In this document: one piece after another, positions 24,917 to 33,867 of the stretch
Position numbering within the stretch: position 1 is the stretch's first letter
Layout of the letters: each line of letters starts with the position of its first letter
Origin: Ruegeria lacuscaerulensis
GTDB taxonomy: Bacteria; Pseudomonadota; Alphaproteobacteria; Rhodobacterales; Rhodobacteraceae
Direction of reading: 5' to 3'
DNA: 46,767 nucleotides
Assembly (NCBI RefSeq): GCF_013033355.1
Contig: NZ_WQDY01000018.1
Coordinates: 1-46,767, forward strand
Made by a program: the position numbers and the translations under genes
Notes under the pieces: model-generated
Told to the model about the DNA's origin: nothing
Database searches by the model: none
What the model saw: the letters and a program-made list of their open reading frames with translations, nothing else

Positions 24917-25597
24917 CTATTTCGTTAACTGGTCGAGCAGCGATTTGGCTGCGGCCTGTTCCGCCTGGCGTTTTGAGCCGGCAGTGGCTTGCGCCTCTGT
25001 ACCGTCCTGCAAACGTGCGGCGATCGTGAATACCGGGGCGTGATCGGGTCCACTGCGTTTGACCTCGACATAAGATGGAGGTTTCTGACCGCGTGCCTGC
25101 GCCCATTCCTGAAGAGACGTTTTAGCATCGCGCGCATCTGCTTCGACCGAATGGATGCGATCGCCCCACAAAGCAATGATCACGTCCCGCGCCGCTTCGA
25201 ACCCGGCATCGCGGTAGATTGCGGCGATGACCGCCTCCATCGCGTCGCCCAACAGTGCCTGTTTGCGACGACCCCCTGACAGCATCTCAGATCGGCCCAG
25301 TTTCAGAACCGCCCCAAGGTCGATCTGCCGCGCGACATCTGCGCAGGCTTCTTTTCGGACCAACGCATTGAATCGCGGCGCGAGTTGACCCTCAGTCGCC
25401 TTTTTGTCGGCCTCCAGCAAGGCCGTAGCCATAACCAACCCCAATACACGGTCGCCCAAAAACTCTAACCGTTGATTATCCGGTCGAGTTGAGGACGAGA
25501 CTGAGCCATGAGTCAGCGCACGCACAAGCAGATCTGGGTTGGAAAACGTGTAGCCCAACCGATGCTGAAAAGACTTTATCTCGGCAGAAAGCTTCAC
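24917..25597 (-). CDS. rnc: Ribonuclease III
   Basis: It cuts double-stranded RNA, including rRNA precursors. The 226-residue protein has the nuclease domain with NQRLEFLGDRVLG (41-53) and LGDAMEAVIAAIY (116-128), giving the metal-binding residues Glu45, Asp49, Asp118 and Glu121. The first Glu of the usual NERLEFLGD motif is Gln42 here. A double-stranded RNA binding domain follows with TSLQEWAQ and a GSKRQAEQAAAKSLL end. It overlaps lepB by four bases. Confidence 0.96.
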   Translation of the reverse strand: MKLSAEIKSFQHRLGYTFSNPDLLVRALTHGSVSSSTRPDNQRLEFLGDRVLGLVMATALLEADKKATEGQLAPRFNALVRKEACADVARQIDLGAVLKLGRSEMLSGGRRKQALLGDAMEAVIAAIYRDAGFEAARDVIIALWGDRIHSVEADARDAKTSLQEWAQARGQKPPSYVEVKRSGPDHAPVFTIAARLQDGTEAQATAGSKRQAEQAAAKSLLDQLTK

Positions 25598-26433
25598 TTG
25601 ACCGCCTTGAAGAACCGGTCACTCCGCCAGGTCCAGAAGAACAGCATCGACCGGCCAGCGGAAGAGAACATGATCCGATCCGCGCGACCAATCAGGTTTT
25701 CGTAAGGCACATAGCCCACGCCACCCGCGGATTGCGGCAGGCGGCTGTCGCTGGAATTATCGCGGTTGTCGCCCATGAAGAAATAGTGACCTTCGGGAAC
25801 TGTGTAGATCCCGGTGTTGTCCGATCCCTGATTGCCGATATTGAGTACGTCGTAAGAGACGCCGTTTGGCAACGTTTCGATCGTTCGGGACTTTTCGCAA
25901 ATCCCCCCAATCCCGACCGGGCCGTTTTCACATCGTGGACGAAGACCTTGCGGCCCCTGTGGCAAAGCTGTTTCGGTGAAAACACCATCCGGTTGCTGTG
26001 GAACAGGCGTACCGTTCAGGATGATCTGGCCTTCGCGGATCTGGATACGATCACCGGGCAAACCAATCAGGCGTTTGATGAAGTCACGCCCTGTAACAGG
26101 GTGACGGAAGACGATGACATCCCCGCGTTCAGGATCGCCGGCCCAAAGGCGCGAGTTATCGTCCCCCGACATCCAGCCGCAAACATCCTCGGCATCGATA
26201 TTCAGGCCAACGCTGGGAATGATCAGACTAGGGCACGAGGCGTAGGAATAACCATAGGCCATCTTGTTTACGAACAGGAAATCCCCGATCAGCAGGGTCT
26301 GTTTCATCGAGCCCGACGGAATCCAGAAGGGTTGAAAAAACAGTGTCCGGAAAACGCCTGCGATCAGCAATGCGTAGACGATGGTTTTAATCGTCTCCCA
26401 CACGGGATTTCCGGTTTTGACGTCCTCGGCCAT
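25594..26433 (-). CDS. lepB: Signal peptidase I
   Basis: It removes signal peptides from exported proteins at the periplasmic face of the inner membrane. One N-terminal helix (about 17-34) precedes the catalytic Ser42 in PSGSMKQTL. The general base is Lys120 in RDFIKRLIGLPGDRI. The C-terminal box is GDNRDNSSDSR. The length of 279 residues is normal. GGAGAG precedes the ATG. Translation of rnc is coupled to it. Confidence 0.96.
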   Translation of the reverse strand: MAEDVKTGNPVWETIKTIVYALLIAGVFRTLFFQPFWIPSGSMKQTLLIGDFLFVNKMAYGYSYASCPSLIIPSVGLNIDAEDVCGWMSGDDNSRLWAGDPERGDVIVFRHPVTGRDFIKRLIGLPGDRIQIREGQIILNGTPVPQQPDGVFTETALPQGPQGLRPRCENGPVGIGGICEKSRTIETLPNGVSYDVLNIGNQGSDNTGIYTVPEGHYFFMGDNRDNSSDSRLPQSAGGVGYVPYENLIGRADRIMFSSAGRSMLFFWTWRSDRFFKAVK

Positions 26434-26486
26434 ACTGCTCTCCGGTCCTTGGTTTGTTGGGGTGCTACATGCGGGGCGCAGAGAGG

Positions 26487-26909
26487 TTAGTCAAGGCTGG
26501 CCGCTGCGTTCGTGATGGCGCGCGCCTCAATCACCACGAAAGCCTGCGCCCAAGGGTGGTCGTCGGTCAGGGTGACGTGGATGATCGCCTCATGGCCTTC
26601 GGGGGTCATCTCGCGCAGGCGCTCGGCGGCCCAGCCGGTGACATGCATGACCGGCTGGCCGGTGTTCAGGTTGGTGACGGCCATGTCCTTCCACGCGATG
26701 CCCATGCGTAGGCCGGTGCCCAAAGCCTTAGAGCACGCCTCTTTCGCGGCCCAGCGCTTGGCATAGGTGCCAGCCGTGTCATGGCGACGTTCGGCCTTGC
26801 GCTGTTCGGTGTCGGTGAAAACGCGGTTGCGGAACCGGTCACCGAACCGGTCGAGCGTACCCTGAATACGCTCGATATTCGCGAGGTCTGTGCCGATGCC
26901 TAGGATCAT
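26487..26909 (-). CDS. acpS: Holo-[acyl-carrier-protein] synthase
   Basis: It transfers 4'-phosphopantetheine from CoA to acyl carrier protein. The metal-binding residues are Asp8 in GIGTDLANIERI and Glu57 in RWAAKEACSKALGTG. The length of 140 residues is normal. It overlaps the membrane protein gene upstream by four bases; the gene order pdxJ-acpS-lepB-rnc-era is widespread. Confidence 0.96.
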   Translation of the reverse strand: MILGIGTDLANIERIQGTLDRFGDRFRNRVFTDTEQRKAERRHDTAGTYAKRWAAKEACSKALGTGLRMGIAWKDMAVTNLNTGQPVMHVTGWAAERLREMTPEGHEAIIHVTLTDDHPWAQAFVVIEARAITNAAASLD

Positions 26910-27367
26910 ATCGTGCTTTCTTTGCTACGCCGTCTGGCAATCGCCCTGAGTTCCATTTTGGTCGACAAATAGAATAGAACGCTGTTGGCGAAGAAAGCAA
27001 AAATCGCCAGATACAGCATAAGTCCGCCCATATAGCCACCTCTGTGCCAATACATCAGAAGCGACGTATCGACCGGTCCGATATTGCTGATCGCCAAAAT
27101 CAGATAGGCCGCAGAGTTCACGATCATGAATATCACGGTCCCCGCAACCGCAAAGACCAGCACCTCGCGCAAGTGCGGCATTCGGCCCATCGACCGCGCT
27201 ATGCCGCATCCCGTTATCATCGCTGCGGCAATCGCAGACAGGAAGGGTATCCCCACATTCGCTAAATTGAGCCCGGTCACATGCCACAGAACGACAATAG
27301 CGATCGGCATTAAAAACCGGACTTGGACAAGCAAGACGCTGTAGCGCCACAAATTGTTCGAATCCAT
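26906..27367 (-). CDS. Four-helix membrane protein, ABZJ_00895-like (153 aa)
   Basis: Four predicted membrane helices (about 8-28, 34-54, 67-90, 110-135) with a short basic cytoplasmic end (IARRRSKES). I recall the ABZJ_00895 family as similar in size and layout, but the match is not firm. The ATG at 27367 has AAGGTAACG upstream; the frame is open 13 codons further. It is inserted between pdxJ and acpS and overlaps acpS by four bases, so it is co-translated. The function is unknown. Confidence 0.75.
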   Translation of the reverse strand: MDSNNLWRYSVLLVQVRFLMPIAIVVLWHVTGLNLANVGIPFLSAIAAAMITGCGIARSMGRMPHLREVLVFAVAGTVIFMIVNSAAYLILAISNIGPVDTSLLMYWHRGGYMGGLMLYLAIFAFFANSVLFYLSTKMELRAIARRRSKESTI

Positions 27368-27383
27368 AGCGTTACCTTTGCGA

Positions 27384-28136
27384 TCAGACGACTGCCCGCG
27401 CCTCATCCATCAGCCGTCGCATCTCGGCAATCGCCGGGGTCAGGCCGCGAAAGATAGCCTCGCCGATCAAGAAATGACCGATGTTCAACTCGCGCACCTC
27501 AGGGAAAGCCGCGACAGGTTGCACGGTGTCATAGGTCAGACCATGGCCCGCGTGGACTTCCAGCCCAAGCGAATGGGCAAATGCGGACATCTCGCGCAGG
27601 CTGTCCAACTCTCGATTGGCTACGTCTGTGTGGCCCTCGGAGACGGCGTCGCAATAAGCACCGGTATGCAGTTCGATCACCTCGGCACCGATGCGATGCG
27701 CGGCTTCGATCTGGCGCTGGTCGGCGGCAATGAAAATGGACACGCGGCAGCCCACATCGCGCAGGGGGGCGATGAAATGGGCCAGCTTGTTTTCCTCGCG
27801 CGCGACTTCCAAACCGCCTTCGGTCGTCCGTTCCTCGCGCTTTTCGGGAACGATGCACACCGCATGCGGTTTGTGCCGCAGGGCGATCTGCTGCATCTCG
27901 GGCGTCGCGGCCATTTCAAAGTTCAGCGGGACCGACAGAACCTCCATCAACCCGTCGATATCTGCGTCCGATATATGACGGCGATCTTCGCGCAGATGGG
28001 CTGTAATGCCATCAGCCCCGGCCTCTTCGGCCAGTTTGGCGGCGCGCAGAGGGTCAGGGTACGCCCCGCCACGCGCATTGCGCACGGTGGCCACGTGGTC
28101 GATATTCACGCCCAGACGCAGGGGATTGTCAGACAT
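27384..28136 (-). CDS. pdxJ: Pyridoxine 5'-phosphate synthase
   Basis: It joins 1-deoxyxylulose 5-phosphate and 3-amino-2-oxopropyl phosphate in the DXP-dependent route to vitamin B6. Family motifs are LRLGVNIDHVATVRNARGG at the start, HLREDRRHI, ELHTGAYCDA, VHAGHGL and IGHFLIGEAIF. The length of 250 residues is normal. It overlaps the DUF2062 gene by eight bases. Confidence 0.97.
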   Translation of the reverse strand: MSDNPLRLGVNIDHVATVRNARGGAYPDPLRAAKLAEEAGADGITAHLREDRRHISDADIDGLMEVLSVPLNFEMAATPEMQQIALRHKPHAVCIVPEKREERTTEGGLEVAREENKLAHFIAPLRDVGCRVSIFIAADQRQIEAAHRIGAEVIELHTGAYCDAVSEGHTDVANRELDSLREMSAFAHSLGLEVHAGHGLTYDTVQPVAAFPEVRELNIGHFLIGEAIFRGLTPAIAEMRRLMDEARAVV

Positions 28137-28827
28137 CGCTTGATTCCTTTGCCGAATTCTGGCTCGAGCCTAGTGGTTTTGAAACTGAAACGGCAGGCTT
28201 GGATTCTGCCAAACGGCGGATTTCGTCAAATTTCGCTTTGATCTTGGCTCGACGCCGCTGCTGGTAGGTTCGGATCAAAGGCAGGCTCAGATAGTGGCAG
28301 ATCGCCCCGGCCAGCAAACCGGGCAAAATGCCCCCTATCAGGTAGGGAAAGAACACTTCGTCATAGAATATACGCAACCCGGACCAATCAGCCATGCGAT
28401 CAGTGAAAATGGCAATGAAGTTATCCTTGAGGTCGCCCAGCGCGTCGGCAAACTTACCCATAAGGCCATGGGTGTCGCCCTCCTGAAACTCGGTTCCCAA
28501 AATGAAATGACCGGCCTGAAGGCAGATGACACCAATCGGAACGTAAGTTAGCGGGTTTCCGAAAAACGTTCCGCTCAGCGCAGCCAAAATATTGCCGTTG
28601 ATCAAACGCGCCGCCAACGCAGCCACGACGAAATGCAACCCGTAGAACGGAGTAAACGCTGCGAACACCCCTGCCCCGATACCGCGTGCGATGCGTTCAG
28701 GGGAGTCCGGCAACCGACGGACGCGGTGTTTTACATAGTGGAACGCGCGGGTCCATCCGCCACGGGGGTAGACGAATTCAGATGCGATCTGGACAGGCGA
28801 GCGTCGATCTCGGCGCTTGAAAACCAC
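28129..28827 (-). CDS. DUF2062 domain membrane protein
   Basis: A 232-residue protein with three or four membrane helices. The signature is SPERIARGIGAGVFAAFTP near residue 38, then FGNPLTYVPIG in the middle. The C-terminus is charged and low in order. The family has no known biochemical role. It lies between rsh and pdxJ, 16 bases after rsh, and is probably on the same transcript. Confidence 0.88.
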   Translation of the reverse strand: MVFKRRDRRSPVQIASEFVYPRGGWTRAFHYVKHRVRRLPDSPERIARGIGAGVFAAFTPFYGLHFVVAALAARLINGNILAALSGTFFGNPLTYVPIGVICLQAGHFILGTEFQEGDTHGLMGKFADALGDLKDNFIAIFTDRMADWSGLRIFYDEVFFPYLIGGILPGLLAGAICHYLSLPLIRTYQQRRRAKIKAKFDEIRRLAESKPAVSVSKPLGSSQNSAKESSDV

Positions 28828-28843
28828 TCCTGATCACCCCTTC

Positions 28844-30976
28844 TCAGCCAGCCGCCACGGCGGTCTTGGTCCTGTCTCTGTAGCGTTCGACAGCAGCAAC
28901 ATCGCTTTCGGCCTCAAGCATCAGCATCAAAGAATGAAGCTGTTCAAGGTCGCGCAGTTCGACATTGATCAGAAGACGGTAAAAATCCGGTTTCCGGTCG
29001 ACGAATTCAAGGTTCGAGATATTGGCCTTTTTCTCACCGATCAATGTGCAAATACGCCCCAGTACACCCGCATCGTTTCCAATGGTCAGATCCAGCGTCG
29101 CGCCATAGACCGCCGGATGGGTGCCAGTGTGCCAATGCAAGTCCACCCAACGCTCGGGTTCGCCTTCAAACTCGGTCAGGCGGTCACAATCGATGGCATG
29201 CACCACCACCCCTTTGCCACGATAGGTGATGCCGACAATCCGCTCTCCCGGCAGGGGCTGACAACATGGTGCCCGGTCGAATTTCTGACCCGGCTCAAGA
29301 CCAATCACAGCGCGGCGCAGGGGGATCGCGTCCCCTTCATCCTGCGTAAGCTCTGGATAAACGGCGCTCACCACGTCATGGGCCGTCAGTTCGGCACTGC
29401 CCAAACGAGCCAACAATTCGTGTCGGTCCTTCAGACGCAAATGCTTGGCGGCCGTGTCCAACGCCTTGTCCGTCGCCTTTCGGCCCACATGTTCGAACCC
29501 CGAGCGCGCCAGTTCCTTGCCCAATTTGATGAAACGCTCGCGGTCAACTTCACGCAGAGCGCGCCTGATGGCAGTGCGGGCTTTGCCAGTGACCGCAATC
29601 TCAAGCCATGTGACCTGCGGGGTCTGCCCGTCGGCCGTGATTACATCGACCGACTGACCGTTCTTGATCCGAGTCCACAGCGGCACTCGGATACCGTCCA
29701 CCTTGGCCCCGACACAAGCATGGCCAATCCGCGTGTGGATCGCATAAGCGAAATCGATTGGTGTCGCCCCACGCGGCAGTTTCACAACATCGCCCTTGGG
29801 CGTGAAGCAGAACACTTGGTCGGAATACATCTCAAGCTTGACGGCTTCGAGGAAATCCTCGTGGTCATCCTCGCTGTCAAATTGCTCGGTCAGGTTGGCG
29901 ATCCACTTGGCCGGATCGACGGCGAACGGGTTTTCGGACCGCACCCCGTCGCGGTACGACCAGTGCGCCGCCACACCCGTTTCGGCCACGTCGTGCATCT
30001 GGCGGGTACGGATCTGCACTTCGACCCGTTTGCCATCCCGCCCCGATACCGTTGTGTGGATCGACCGGTATCCGTTCGATTTTGGCTGGCTGATATAGTC
30101 CTTGAACCGTCCCGGCACCGCGCGCCAGCGCTGGTGGATCGCGCCAAGGGTCCTATAGCAGTCTTCTTCTGTCTGAGTGATAATGCGAAAGCCATAGATA
30201 TCGGACAGACGCGAAAAGCCCTGATCCTTTTCCTGCATCTTGCGCCAGATCGAATAGGGTTTTTTGGCTCGGCCGAACACTTCGGCTTCGATCCCAGCCT
30301 TGTCCAATTCAAGGCGCATATCGCCGGTGATCCGATGGATCACATCGCCGGTTTCCCGTTGCAGAGTGATAAACCGCCGGATGATCGACTGCCGACCTTC
30401 GGGGTTCAGCACGCGGAAGGCCAGATCCTCCAGCTCTTCGCGCATCCATTGCATCCCCATACGGCCCGCAAGTGGCGCGTAGATATCCATCGTCTCGCGC
30501 GCTTTTTGAACCTGTTTTTCGGGGCGCATCGCCTTGATCGTGCGCATGTTGTGAAGACGGTCGGCCAGCTTGACCAGAATAACCCGCAAATCTTTGGACA
30601 TGGCCATGAACAGCTTACGAAAGTTCTCGGCCTGTTTGGTTTCCCTGCTGGACAGCTGCAGGTTGGTCAGCTTGGTGACGCCATCGACCAGCTTGGCCAC
30701 TTCATCCCCGAACAGCTCGGACACCTTGCCGTAATTGGCCTTGGTATCCTCGATCGTGTCATGCAGTAGTGCGGTAATGATCGTGGCATCATCCAGACGC
30801 TGTTCGGTCAGGATGGCGGCAACGGCAACAGGATGGGTGAAATAGGGTTCGCCAGAGTGGCGGAACTGACCCTCATGCATCTGGCTTCCGAACTCATAGG
30901 CACGGGCAATGCGGTCAGCATTTGTCTTGGGGTTGTAGTTGCGGACCAGCGCAATCAGGTCTTCAGCAGAAATCAT
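28844..30976 (-). CDS. Bifunctional (p)ppGpp synthetase/hydrolase, RelA/SpoT type
   Basis: The single long RSH enzyme of alphaproteobacteria; it makes and degrades the alarmone (p)ppGpp. The hydrolase domain has the HD set: His48, His72-Asp73 and Glu76-Asp77 (LLHDTIEDT). The synthetase region carries YRSIHTTVSGRDGKRVEVQ. A TGS domain (VFCFTPKGDVVKLPRGATP) and a C-terminal ACT domain (about 635-705) follow. Both activities are expected to be intact. The length is 710 residues. AAGGTG precedes the ATG. It lies 26 bases after rpoZ, the same order as spoT/rpoZ in many proteobacteria. Confidence 0.96.
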   Translation of the reverse strand: MISAEDLIALVRNYNPKTNADRIARAYEFGSQMHEGQFRHSGEPYFTHPVAVAAILTEQRLDDATIITALLHDTIEDTKANYGKVSELFGDEVAKLVDGVTKLTNLQLSSRETKQAENFRKLFMAMSKDLRVILVKLADRLHNMRTIKAMRPEKQVQKARETMDIYAPLAGRMGMQWMREELEDLAFRVLNPEGRQSIIRRFITLQRETGDVIHRITGDMRLELDKAGIEAEVFGRAKKPYSIWRKMQEKDQGFSRLSDIYGFRIITQTEEDCYRTLGAIHQRWRAVPGRFKDYISQPKSNGYRSIHTTVSGRDGKRVEVQIRTRQMHDVAETGVAAHWSYRDGVRSENPFAVDPAKWIANLTEQFDSEDDHEDFLEAVKLEMYSDQVFCFTPKGDVVKLPRGATPIDFAYAIHTRIGHACVGAKVDGIRVPLWTRIKNGQSVDVITADGQTPQVTWLEIAVTGKARTAIRRALREVDRERFIKLGKELARSGFEHVGRKATDKALDTAAKHLRLKDRHELLARLGSAELTAHDVVSAVYPELTQDEGDAIPLRRAVIGLEPGQKFDRAPCCQPLPGERIVGITYRGKGVVVHAIDCDRLTEFEGEPERWVDLHWHTGTHPAVYGATLDLTIGNDAGVLGRICTLIGEKKANISNLEFVDRKPDFYRLLINVELRDLEQLHSLMLMLEAESDVAAVERYRDRTKTAVAAG

Positions 30977-31002
30977 CCGGTCCGCACCTTCGTTTTTGGG
31001 GA

Positions 31003-31356
31003 TTACCCCTGGCCTTGAGCCTCCATCAGAGCGCGCAGCAGCTTCTCTTCGGACATGTCATCATCTGCAGGCTTGTCGGATTCCGCACCCATCAGCAGCG
31101 CCATCTGGTCCTCTTCGGGCTCATCAACCTCGATCTGGGTCTGGTTGGCCTCGATCAGGCGTTCGCGCAGTTCATCAGCGCTTTGGGTTTCGTCGGCGAT
31201 TTCGCGCAGCGACACAACCGGGTTTTTGTCATTGTCGCGGTCCACAGTGATCGCAGCACCTGCGGAAATCTCACGCGCACGATGGGCGGCAAGCATCACC
31301 AGCTCGAACCGGTTTTGTACCTTGTCTACGCAATCTTCTACCGTCACGCGGGCCAT
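31003..31356 (-). CDS. rpoZ: RNA polymerase omega subunit
   Basis: It helps assemble RNA polymerase and is part of one ppGpp binding site in proteobacteria. The 117-residue protein starts MARVTVEDCVDKVQNRFELV and has the omega helix segment MLAAHRAREIS; the acidic C-terminal tail is normal for the clade. GGAGAG precedes the ATG. It is the first gene of the leftward rsh transcript, with a good predicted promoter. Confidence 0.96.
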   Translation of the reverse strand: MARVTVEDCVDKVQNRFELVMLAAHRAREISAGAAITVDRDNDKNPVVSLREIADETQSADELRERLIEANQTQIEVDEPEEDQMALLMGAESDKPADDDMSEEKLLRALMEAQGQG

Positions 31357-31396
31357 TGGGCGCTCTCCGTTTCTGAGTCCATGTCAGGAAGAGGTT

Positions 31397-31425
31397 TATC
31401 TAAGGGCGAATCCCTGCCTTGACAA
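31397..31425 (-). promoter_or_regulatory. Predicted promoter of rpoZ-rsh
   Basis: On the minus strand: TTGTCA (31425-31420), a 17-base spacer and TAGATA (31402-31397), about 40 bases before the rpoZ ATG. The -35 box lies inside the near-palindrome CCTGCCTTGACAAGCAGG (31413-31430), a possible operator. Confidence 0.5.
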
Positions 31426-31450
31426 GCAGGAAATGCCGCAAATGCACCGA

Positions 31451-32020
31451 TCACAAAGGGGTAACGGCGGCAATATCATCGACAGACAGGGCTGCCACCA
31501 TTTCCCGGACCGTCAGACCCAGCACGGGATGGTACCAATCCGGGGCGACATCAGCCATTGGCACCAGCACGAAGGCGCGATCCTGAAGACGCGGATGCGG
31601 CAGGATCAACCGGTCCGGCGCCTGCTGCATCTGTTCCTGCGACGGCAGCGTCCGCCATTGGTTATAGGTTGACGTATCCGGAAGCACTTGGTCGCCGAAA
31701 CATACCAGATCCAGATCCAACGTCCGCATCCCCCAGCGCTGTATTCGTTCGCGCCCGAATTCGTGTTCGACCTCATGCAGCAGTTGCAACAAGTCTGCAG
31801 CTGACTTGTCCGTTTCGACCAAAACAGCCGCGTTCACGTAATCCGGTCCAGCACCCGCTGGAAAACAGGGGGTCTCGTAGAATCGGCTGACGGCGCGAAT
31901 CACCAAGCCCTGACGTGAAATTGCGTCAATTGCCTGTTCTAGTGTCACCTTGGGTCCGCAGCCTCTCAAATTGAGATTTGCGCCCAATGCAATGACCGAT
32001 TCTGACGTAAATTTGCACAT
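31451..32020 (-). CDS. folK: 6-hydroxymethyl-dihydropterin pyrophosphokinase
   Basis: It transfers pyrophosphate from ATP to 6-hydroxymethyl-7,8-dihydropterin in folate synthesis. The N-terminal ALGANLNL (11-18), SRFYETPCF (45-53) and the ATP/metal motif RWGMRTLDLDLV with Asp102 and Asp104 are typical. ILPHPRLQDRAFVLVPM is the substrate-closing segment. The length of 189 residues is normal. It is divergent from the NYN gene; on the minus strand TATAAT (within 32071-32082) may be its -10 box, without a good -35. Confidence 0.94.
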   Translation of the reverse strand: MCKFTSESVIALGANLNLRGCGPKVTLEQAIDAISRQGLVIRAVSRFYETPCFPAGAGPDYVNAAVLVETDKSAADLLQLLHEVEHEFGRERIQRWGMRTLDLDLVCFGDQVLPDTSTYNQWRTLPSQEQMQQAPDRLILPHPRLQDRAFVLVPMADVAPDWYHPVLGLTVREMVAALSVDDIAAVTPL

Positions 32021-32159
32021 ACTATTCCCTATATTCGGCGAATTGCATACTTGCGATACACATTAAATGCCCTAATTATAGGCGTATCAGCGCGCCGCTA
32101 ATTTCCTAGCTCACTCACGTAACACCCGGCGTTCTGGTAGATACCGGAAGGACCTATTT

Positions 32160-32732
32160 ATGTTTTATAAAGACGAACGGCTAGCGCTGTTCATCGACGG
32201 CTCGAATCTTTATGCGGCCGCGAAAGCACTTGGATTTGACATCGACTACAAACTGCTGCGTCAGGAATTCATGCGCCGCGGGAAGATGCTTCGTGCTTTT
32301 TACTACACAGCGCTTTTGGAAAATGACGAGTATTCGCCCATCCGCCCCCTGGTAGACTGGCTGCATTACAACGGCTTCACCATGGTGACGAAACCGGCAA
32401 AAGAATACACCGACAGCATGGGGCGTCGGAAAGTCAAAGGAAACATGGATATCGAACTGACCGTCGATGCCATGGAACTGGCACCGCGCGTTGATCACAT
32501 CGTGCTGTTTTCGGGCGATGGGGACTTCCGCCCGCTGATAGCAAGTCTGCAACGTCAGGGCGTGCGCGTTTCAGTTGTGTCGACTATTCGCAGCCAGCCT
32601 CCGATGATCTCGGACGAGTTGCGCCGCCAGGCCGACAACTTCATCGAGCTTGAAGACCTGCGCGATGTGATCGGCCGCCCGCCGCGTGACATTCCGATGG
32701 AACCGCGCAGCGTGGCTGCAAGCGGTCAGTAA
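32160..32732 (+). CDS. NYN domain protein, LabA/PIN-like nuclease
   Basis: A NYN (PIN-fold) protein of 190 residues. The acidic residues for metal binding are visible: Asp13 in LFIDGSNLYAA, an Asp in KGNMDIELTVDAM and the pair in FSGDGDFRPLI. The family acts on RNA in several cases; the target here is unknown. AAGGACC precedes the ATG. It is alone, divergent from folK, and followed by a hairpin. Confidence 0.9.
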   Translation: MFYKDERLALFIDGSNLYAAAKALGFDIDYKLLRQEFMRRGKMLRAFYYTALLENDEYSPIRPLVDWLHYNGFTMVTKPAKEYTDSMGRRKVKGNMDIELTVDAMELAPRVDHIVLFSGDGDFRPLIASLQRQGVRVSVVSTIRSQPPMISDELRRQADNFIELEDLRDVIGRPPRDIPMEPRSVAASGQ

Positions 32733-32760
32733 CACGCGCCAAACACCAAAAGATAAAGAA

Positions 32761-32794
32761 CGCGGTCAGGGTTGATGCCCTGACCGCGCGTCTT
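32761..32794 (+). terminator. Hairpin terminator of the NYN gene
   Basis: CGCGGTCAGGG (32761-32771), loop TTGATG, CCCTGACCGCG (32778-32788), then CGTCTT. The 11-bp stem is perfect, the T-run weak. Confidence 0.75.
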
Positions 32795-32801
32795 AAACTA
32801 G

Positions 32802-32852
32802 AAACAGGTGATGAAACATCTGTTTGATAGCACTGATTCATGTCAGATGAAT
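32802..32852 (+). other. Two further hairpins in the ispH leader
   Basis: AAACAGGTG/CATCTGTTT (32802-32825, one G-U pair, 6-base loop) and the perfect ATTCAT-GTCAG-ATGAAT (32836-32852). They lie 65-115 bases before the ispH start. They could be leader structure or regulator sites; no known riboswitch is recognised. Confidence 0.4.
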
Positions 32853-32916
32853 GACACTGTCCTGTCTGGACCATGGCGAGGAAAAGACCTACCTGTGGCC
32901 TTAAGGAGAACGTGAC

Positions 32917-33867
32917 ATGACAAAGCCATCCCTGACGCTGTATCTGGCAGCACCGCGTGGGTTCTGCGCCGGTGTAGACCGGGCGATTAAGATTGTGGAA
33001 ATGGCGCTACAGAAATGGGGCGCTCCGGTCTATGTGCGTCATGAGATCGTGCACAACAAATTCGTAGTGGACGGGCTGCGTGAAAAAGGTGCGGTGTTCG
33101 TAGAAGAACTGGATGAATGCCCCGATGACCGGCCGGTAATTTTTTCGGCCCATGGCGTTCCTAAATCGGTACCTGCAGCGGCTGCCCAGCGCGAAATGAT
33201 CTATGTCGACGCGACCTGTCCGCTGGTGTCCAAAGTCCATGTCGAAGCGCAGCGCCATGCCGAAGCCGGGTTGCAGATGATCATGATCGGTCACAAAGGA
33301 CACCCCGAAACTGTCGGCACCATGGGGCAACTGCCCGAGGGCGAGGTCCTACTGGTCGAAACCGTCGAGGACGTCGCCACCGTCGCCGTGCGCGATCCCG
33401 ACAAGCTGGCCTTTGTAACGCAAACGACCCTGTCCGTTGATGACACCAAGGACATCATCGCAGCTCTACAGGCGCGGTTTCCAGCCATTGTCAGCCCACA
33501 TAAAGAAGACATTTGCTACGCCACCACAAACCGACAGGAAGCTGTCAAAGCTGTGGCCCCCAAATCCGATGCGCTGTTGGTTGTGGGGGCACCCAATTCG
33601 TCCAATTCACGTCGTCTGGTCGAAGTTGCCGCACGCGCCGGGTGTAACTATGCGCAACTGGTACAACGTTCGACAGATATCGACTGGCGCGCCTTGGAAG
33701 GGATTTCCTCGGTCGCGATCACTGCTGGTGCGTCTGCCCCAGAGGTCTTGGTGAATGAAGTGATCGACGCATTCCGAGATCATTTTGATGTAACAGTCGA
33801 ATTGGTCGAAACAGCGGTTGAAAACGTCGAATTCAAAGTCCCGCGCGTTTTGCGCGAACCGGCATGA
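32917..33867 (+). CDS. ispH: 4-hydroxy-3-methylbut-2-enyl diphosphate reductase
   Basis: The last enzyme of the MEP isoprenoid pathway: it reduces HMBPP to IPP and DMAPP with a 4Fe-4S cluster. The cluster cysteines are Cys17 (RGFCAGVDRAI), Cys101 (DATCPLVSKVH) and Cys200 (EDICYATTNRQ). The length of 316 residues is normal. AAGGAG precedes the ATG. It overlaps the DUF3429 gene by four bases and heads a five-gene coupled series. Confidence 0.97.
   Translation: MTKPSLTLYLAAPRGFCAGVDRAIKIVEMALQKWGAPVYVRHEIVHNKFVVDGLREKGAVFVEELDECPDDRPVIFSAHGVPKSVPAAAAQREMIYVDATCPLVSKVHVEAQRHAEAGLQMIMIGHKGHPETVGTMGQLPEGEVLLVETVEDVATVAVRDPDKLAFVTQTTLSVDDTKDIIAALQARFPAIVSPHKEDICYATTNRQEAVKAVAPKSDALLVVGAPNSSNSRRLVEVAARAGCNYAQLVQRSTDIDWRALEGISSVAITAGASAPEVLVNEVIDAFRDHFDVTVELVETAVENVEFKVPRVLREPA

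Noticed and set aside
28817..30769. Plus-strand frame of 650 codons opposite the RelA/SpoT gene
   Set aside because: Antisense shadow of a well-supported enzyme with all motifs; no start site or family for the shadow.
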